Shown piece by piece: positions 58,231 through 64,000 of a stretch of 64,000 nt of DNA. The notes beneath the pieces are model-generated. The model was given only the letters and a program-made list of their open reading frames with translations. It was not told where the DNA came from and did not search any database. Where the stretch lies: positions 310,001 to 374,000 of the forward strand of contig CALSFV010000232.1 of NCBI GenBank assembly GCA_943737045.1, read 5' to 3'. Every line of letters starts with the position of its first letter. Positions within the stretch are counted from its first letter, which is position 1. The stretch comes from Parapristionchus giblindavisi. Its lineage: Eukaryota > Nematoda > Chromadorea > Rhabditida > Diplogasteridae. The translations under genes were made by a program, and so were the position numbers.

Positions 58231-61200
58231 ATGGAAAATTCTACACAGGATGTTGATCTCCAGTCAGATTTTGGCTTCCAATTTGTTATGACGTAATAAT
58301 ACAACATTTTTAATCTTCAATGAAAACAATGTTTTAAGATATCAAAAGTATCTAGCTCTGGGAACGTTGTTCACCGTACACCCGATAATTCTTTTCATAC
58401 TTTTCCAACGAAGCGCCCATTACAGTAATGCTGTGAGGAGAGGATACATTGCCAGTCAGGTAAGACTACTGTTGTTTGTTAGAATTATTTTATTTGAAAG
58501 TCAGAGTTGAATGACTATAGGGAGTTGCAATGAAAAAAAGCTTACGTATTTTTGTTCATATTTTGTGGAATGAAAAATATATAACCAAATTCAGATCACT
58601 TTCATGTTTCATGAATTCAACTTCTGTTTCCTATTTCGTATCTTTCTAATCCTACCGCATGCCACAATTTACTGTGGAGGACCACTATGTCGACTGGGCC
58701 TCGCAAAACCCATTTTACTGGTAATATTTTGACAGTTCTTATATGTTTTAAATATTTCTTGATATAGCAAGTCTGCCAGTATCCTCTCTGGTTGTACTCT
58801 CTCGCCGAACAAAGAAGTGAGAGAGAGTAGCCAGAGTTCTAAAATATTGTTATCGCTAATTCATTTCAGTGTATTTTGGTATTCTTTCTCGTTTCCATCA
58901 TTCCTCCCTTTGTATTTGTTCTTATTCGATTACATTCACTGGTAGTCACGTCTTCAGGATCTAAACTTCACTTCTCGGACAAGTACTGTGCTTTCATTTA
59001 TTTTTTTAAAATTAAATATATACAAGAATTTTAAAAGTAAGCATAACATTTATTTGAAAAAAAGAGAATAAATTTTAATGAATGATCTATTAGATGGAAA
59101 ACGAACGAATATAAAACTCTCGCTCTTTTTCTTCTTTTCGCGGCGTTTCAAAGTCATATCACCTTTTTTTCAGAGCACAAGCATTGATTATCTCATGTAT
59201 TATCCTTCTTTTGGCAGCCAATGTTATCGGATTCGTTGTTTTTGGTGTCGATAGCGACAACGCTGAAGACTTGCTCAAGGTTAGTTTTGCCTACATGAGT
59301 TGGTGATTTTGGGGAAATTAACCACAGAAAATGAATTGAGAAAATTGTTTGGAAAACCAATACATATACGTGTTCGAATATGGCCTTCAAATAAAAAAAT
59401 AAATGCAAAAGTTAAAGATGATAGGGAGCAGAGGTCTTATGTGAGCCTCTCCTACATATCATCGAGTAGTCACTCATTATAACATCATTCATGAACTGTT
59501 GTTCTCTACGTCTAGACCGCCTACGTTCCGATTCAATAAATTGTATTACTGATTAAATATTAGTTGCAGTTATTTTGCTTTTCCCATTCGTTGAAAACGA
59601 GGGGTGCCCCATCCGCAACTTTTTGCACGAGAAAGCATTTTTGGAGAAAATACAGAAACACATGCTGAAACTAACATCTAAAAAGAGAGATCAGAGCAAG
59701 AGCAATGTCTACCATTAGCAGCCTGAATTTGCGGCGTTTACAAAAGATGGAGGAACACTTTTCCTGTTCGGAGCATCTAGCACGTCCAATAATATCAGCA
59801 AAGGTTCGTTAGGAGAAAATTGCAAAAAAAAAGTAAAATTCAATGAGTTTCGAGATTTTATACAAGAAAAAGAAAAGAAACCAAGAAAAAGAAAAGAAAC
59901 TGAACTAGAAAGACGAAAGAGTGTGCAAAACGAGGAGATTATTCCTCCGCGTCTATCTTCCTTTTCTTTTGATCTTATATTTATTTAATTGCTGTTTCAC
60001 AACTAACTATCCTCTGAAATATAGAAATGGGTCATGTTTTTTTAAACAAGTAACATTACAGAAATGACCATAATGATGGTGACAATATGCCTGATCGTGC
60101 CTTTGATTGTAGCTCTAACACTCCATATTACATGGACTATGAAACATCGCATGGTTTGTTATTATATTCTATTCTTGTCTATTTATCACATCGAGTCGCG
60201 ACAAGAAAGACAGGAGAGAATGTAAAAAGAGGAGAGCAGTTTTTTTTTTCCGCTTGACCATTATTGTCGCTATCTTTGAACATCGCATTGAAATTTTATA
60301 GAAAGGTATGCTGACGGCGAAGACGAGTCGACTACAGGACAGGCTTATACGCGTCTTGTTCTTGCATGTTTGTCTTTTGTATTATTAGCACATAAAAATT
60401 TGACCATCCACAAAATAAGATATACAATAAAACATGCACATTTCGGTAAGTTACTCAAACCCGTCCTAACGTTTACCTACTAGAGATTGTGGCCAGAGCC
60501 AGCTAAGCAGTGTAGCCAGTGAATCTGGATTGACATAAAAGGGGCACGGACTTCTTTCTTTAGTATTTCTTCCCTCGTCTCAGGGCTCAGGGCGTCTCAG
60601 GTATCGAGTTAATAAATTATTTATTTGCAGCTACACACGATCCAAATACATCTCGTTATTCCATTGAGCCTTTTGGGACTGTATCTCACATTTGATATGT
60701 CGTCGTTCACTCTGCTTATATCAATTTTTCGAATCGTCGGAGTGGTAAGTTTTAGGGTTGGCAATAACGCACACGCATTGCGGACCCGCAATGCTCTGTG
60801 AATACATTGCGGGCCCGCAACCTCGAAGGGAGGGGAGGGGGAGTGATTGCGGGCCCGCAATAACATTGCGGGCCCGCAACGACTACTTTATTCCTACAAT
60901 CTACTTTTTGTGATCGGTCGTTCTTCTATGTTCTCTTCACTTCCCTTCGTTCTCTCGTTGCGGGCCCGCAATGCTAATGCGGGCCCGCAATCGCTCCCCC
61001 TTCCCTCTATCCAAGTTTGCGGGCCCAATGATTTTACACCGCATTGCGGGCCCGCAATCATTTGCAATAAAAGTCAAGGCTATTGCGGGCCCGCAACCCC
61101 CGAATAGCCAACTCTAGTAAGTTTCATCATTTTGATCAAAATATTGAAATTGCATTGCAGTAAATGTATTTTCAGCCCATGTTCAGCTCCCTTCCTCTGA

Positions 61201-61521
61201 TGTTTGGACTCATTTTTATTTTCAAAAGCCCTTCAGGACAGGTGAGACGTTTACACAGAATTTTTGATGCTCAAGAAAGCATAATTTCGCAAAGCGCATA
61301 CTTGCCCAAATATGGGCAAGAGGTTTCTCAACTTTCCCTGCTTGTGTAGCCCACTCTGGTACCCCCAAAAAGTTCGCTTGTTGACTTTACGCTAACAATC
61401 AGTTTCATTACAGCAGTTCATCAAGTCAATTCGAGGAGGTCGAACAACGATCCTCGGTGGAGAGACTACTCGATCTTATCCGACATCGAAAATATCCCGC
61501 CTAATATCGGTTATATCATGA
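58231..61521 (+). CDS. 7TM chemoreceptor, Sri-like, copy C
   Basis: Eleven exons: 58231-58292, 58339-58459, 58595-58720, 58870-58982, 59174-59279, 59722-59803, 60062-60153, 60302-60367, 60631-60744, 61176-61241 and 61414-61521. They give 351 residues, all in phase. Motifs: RRGYIASQ, PHATIYCGGPLCRLG, IPPFVFVLIRLHSLVV, QDRLIRVLFLH before TM6, and LMFGLIFIFKSPSG in TM7. Compared with copies A and B, exon 6 lacks one codon and the tail differs (GGETTRSYPTSK). A MITE lies in intron 3. A hAT-like MITE lies directly at the donor of intron 9, and its target duplication has copied that donor. The last acceptor TTACAGCAG allows two NAG sites, one codon apart. No inactivating change is seen. Confidence 0.86.
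58769..58852. mobile_element. MITE family B, core copy
   Basis: CCAGTATCCTCTCTGGTTGT, TCTCTCGCCGAACAAAGAAG and TGAGAGAGAGTAGCCAGAG. It lies in intron 3 of copy C. Confidence 0.65.
60753..61116. mobile_element. 364-bp hAT-like MITE of repeated palindromes
   Basis: Ends TAGGGTTGGCAATA and its imperfect mirror TAGCCAACTCTA. It is flanked by the 8-bp direct repeat GTAAGTTT (60745-60752 and 61117-61124), as expected of hAT transposition. The interior holds about nine copies or variants of the 14-bp palindrome TTGCGGGCCCGCAA. No coding capacity. Confidence 0.85.
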
Positions 61522-61700
61522 TGATTTCAGTGAAAATGAAGTGTTTTTATACGTTTATTATGAAAACTGGCTTTTTTCCCACAGGAAAAAAAGTGCCTCC
61601 TTTTTAATTGATTGTTGTTAGACTGGCCTAACTGAGTGCCTATATGAAGCCTCATCAGCAATGGTACATAAAGTATTATCTTGTATTATTGGCGTTGTAT

Positions 61701-61982
61701 TATTGACCGTATAAAATACACTTGTTTATTTGGTACGAGAGTAGCCAACCACTCCCACAAGCGACTTTCTTGATTTGCATGGTTCAGAAACTATGCCGAT
61801 CTCTTTTATATATAATATAGCGCGCGGCGAAGGTCAGCCGGGTTAGAGAGAGGCAGCGGAGAGGCAATCGAGAGGCGGGGAGAGATGTAGAAGGCTACAT
61901 CTCGCTCGCCTCTTGATTGTGACTTCCGTTCGTTAGCACCATTTGTCATTTTCTTATGCAAGTACATTTTATACGCACAATA
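61701..61982. mobile_element. 282-bp TA-flanked MITE (family C)
   Basis: Reverse-orientation copy of 19665-19946 at the same length. Ends TATTGACCGTATAAAATAC and ATTTTATACGCACAATA. Confidence 0.8.
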
Positions 61983-62289
61983 TCACTGTTAACTTGAGTA
62001 AATTTAAAATCCATATGTATTAAAATATGCGCTTTGAAACATATTCAATTACTCTATTACAAAAAAATTAATCAACGCTTTCGAAACGTTCTTTGTTCAT
62101 TGTTTATTAAGATACAATCCGATCTTTCATTGGTAATAGTCTAAGTCTAATGATCAACCGACTACATTCACATATACAATTTTTATCGTTTTTATCGTTT
62201 AATGCAATGATCACTCACAGATATTTTTATTCTACCATGGACATTTCTCTCAACGGAAGGCGTTTATGTCTCAGTGGGACTTTTGAACA

Positions 62290-62670
62290 CGAGTCCTTGC
62301 GGTACTTCTTCGGTTTCTGGAAACCCCTCCCCCCCCCCTTCAGACCGCCTCCCTAACCACCTCCCCTCTCCTCTCCAATCACTTCGCGTAGTACCCGACC
62401 CTCATGATTGATATAATGATGAAATGAGAGTTTTGTCTCCTCCTTTCTCATACTCTCTCATCGTAATCCAATTTCATTTTCATATCACCCTATAAAAGCA
62501 TTCGATTCCTTCTCTCCGGTTCAGTCCAGGGCTCTCTCATTATGAGAAGAGCTCGGGTAGCATTTAGCCCCGTGGACATCGTCCTCCCAGTAAGGACGAC
62601 CGCTCCATTGGATCGAAAAAGATCGAAATGGGGCTAAGGGGGCCAGAAACCGAAGAAGTTCCCTCCTTGC
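62290..62670. mobile_element. ~380-bp TIR repeat with TATA box
   Basis: CTTCTTCGGTTTCTGG at the left is mirrored by CCAGAAACCGAAGAAG at the right. Inside, TATAAAAGCATTCG, then TTCAGTCCAGGGCTCTC, resembles 248-310 next to the first fold-back element, so the two share a ~130-bp module. Confidence 0.6.
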
Positions 62671-62734
62671 ATCATGAGCACCGTGAATCGTCACAATATC
62701 GTGAAAAAGACCTGAGCAACATTTTCTCCCCTTT

Positions 62735-62930
62735 GCCGAACTTTCTTATTTTCAAATTTTCGCGCATTTGCCTGTACATCAAGCATGCATGATTCATTCA
62801 TGATTCTAGCGATCAATATACTGAATTGCATAAAATAATTTATGTACGATATGCAGAATAACTTTTGCTATCTTTCTGTCTTCACAGTTTGTTCACGAAA
62901 ATATTCGACGGACTCCACCTTTAAAGCCCA
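62735..62930 (+). mobile_element. SINE-like tail copy
   Basis: GCCGAACTTTCTTATTTTCA, GCGATCAATATACTGAATTG and CTTTTGCTATCTTTCTGTC match the 5632 and 8770 copies. The tRNA-like head is missing. Confidence 0.55.
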
Positions 62931-63745
62931 AAAACCATTTACTTTATCTTTACCTTTACAGTAGATTTTGTTTTTAAGTACAATTTAAAATATCGTTTGT
63001 GGGACATCATACTGATGAGGCCCATCCCAAGCAGATCAATCCAGTGTCTAGCGCCGAATATTTATTATAAAAAAAATATTTATTATATTTGCTCTTCAAC
63101 TTTTATCTAACGAAACCCTTTTCAATCCGCAAAATATGACAATTGTCAAGAACAAAATCGAAGAAAAATGATAAGCACTTATTGACGCATTTTTAAGAAA
63201 TTATAATTGTATTGCTGAACACAGTCAGTTCGTACTTTGATTGTTAATGAAAAATTGTATTTGAAATAGAAAGATCGGTAAATTTCTGTACTTTCACGTC
63301 TCTCTTTTCTTGTCGTCAACCAGCTGACCACGCCTCCATATTGAAGTCTAATTTGCGCCGGTGACTGGGAGAGTTTCTGGAAATGCGCTGAAGTGTGATC
63401 ATCACCTTCACGATAAAAAATGTCTCACATTGTATGTGCATTATTTCTGTATGACTATAGAACGTTGTATTCTAAATTTATTATCTTTTCCATAACTCGT
63501 GTAATTGATCGTTTACTATAACGAATGCATATCCTATGCAAATATGTTCATAATGCGAATACATAATATGAGGAAAGTAACAAGTTATTTATCACTTCGA
63601 ACGGTTCTTCACATAATTTAATATTAATAGTAGCCACATTCACTTAAGAAAAACACATTGCTGAAAGATTTATAACTTGTTGTTCAGCAGAATTTGTCTC
63701 ATTTCATTTGTTTTACGCTCTTGCGTTTTCCAGCTCCAAGTGGAG

Positions 63746-64000
63746 ATGGAGAATTCTAAACGGGATGTCGACCTCCAGTCAGATTTCGGCTTCCAATTTG
63801 TTATGACGTAATTATGCAACATTTCGAATCCTGAATGAGAATAATATTTTGAGATATCAAAAGTATCTAGCTCTGGGATCGTTGTTTACCGTTCATCCGA
63901 TTATATTTTACATACTTTTGCAAAGAAGTGCCCACTACAGTAATGCTGTGAGGAGAGGATACATTGCCAGCCAGGTATGGTTACTTTCGAAAAAATATGA
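63746..64000 (+). CDS. 7TM chemoreceptor, Sri-like, copy D (cut by right edge)
   Basis: Exon 1 is 63746-63807 and exon 2 is 63854-63974, with the same lengths and phases as in the other copies; the rest lies beyond the window. The visible 61 codons are nearly the same as copy C: DLQSDFGFQFVMT, then TYQKYLALGS and RRGYIASQ. The ~170 bases upstream also match those before copy C, marking a recent tandem duplication of gene plus promoter. Confidence 0.82.

Larger units (their letters stand above)
61522..63745. other. Intergenic between receptors C and D
   Basis: Occupied by the 282-bp MITE, a TIR repeat and a SINE. The last ~170 bases repeat the DNA upstream of copy C. No gene is supported. Confidence 0.55.

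Overview
This window is eukaryotic and looks like a free-living nematode. Genes are split into many short exons with nematode-type splice sites (GTAAGT/GTTTGT donors, TTTCAG acceptors), the DNA is AT-rich, and nematode-specific chemoreceptor families of the Str superfamily dominate. The long repeat-filled introns and the receptor expansion would suit a diplogastrid such as Pristionchus, but the genus is an inference. All gene models were built by hand from splice signals, reading phase and comparison between paralogues.

Layout. 1-1898 (+): the 3' part of an unrecognised gene running off the left edge, with a fold-back element in its first visible intron. 2622-3548 (+): a small coiled-coil protein. 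6528-9988 (+): an intact 10-exon str-class chemoreceptor. 11618-19526 (+): a Gly/Ser/Arg-rich single-pass membrane protein, possibly of the nematode CX-module type, whose 4.2-kb fifth intron holds three fold-back elements side by side. 19628-28710: a 9-kb nested palindrome with no convincing intact gene. 29155-31459 (-): an ALYREF/THOC4 mRNA-export adaptor. 32371-37086 (-): an Sri-like chemoreceptor. 38536-42126 (+): a divergent p38/MAPK-like kinase. 42729-47520, 48115-50306, 58231-61521 and 63746-edge (+): four more Sri-like receptors sharing one 11-exon plan, the last cut by the window end. 50307-58230 is mostly repeats.

The five Sri-like genes are one local family. 42729 and 48115 are young tandem duplicates including their upstream DNA, and so are 58231 and 63746. 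Receptors would act at the membrane of sensory neurons. The kinase and ALYREF genes are unrelated neighbours with signalling and housekeeping roles.

The repeat load is the other main content: about fifteen copies of a ~115-bp palindromic MITE, three copies of a second ~115-bp MITE (all in introns), a tRNA-headed SINE, several large fold-back families (one with a full copy and separate solo arms), a Tc1/mariner-like element broken by a LINE tail, and a hAT-like MITE whose 8-bp target duplication copied a 5' splice site. No operon, rRNA gene, CRISPR array or confident functional tRNA was found.
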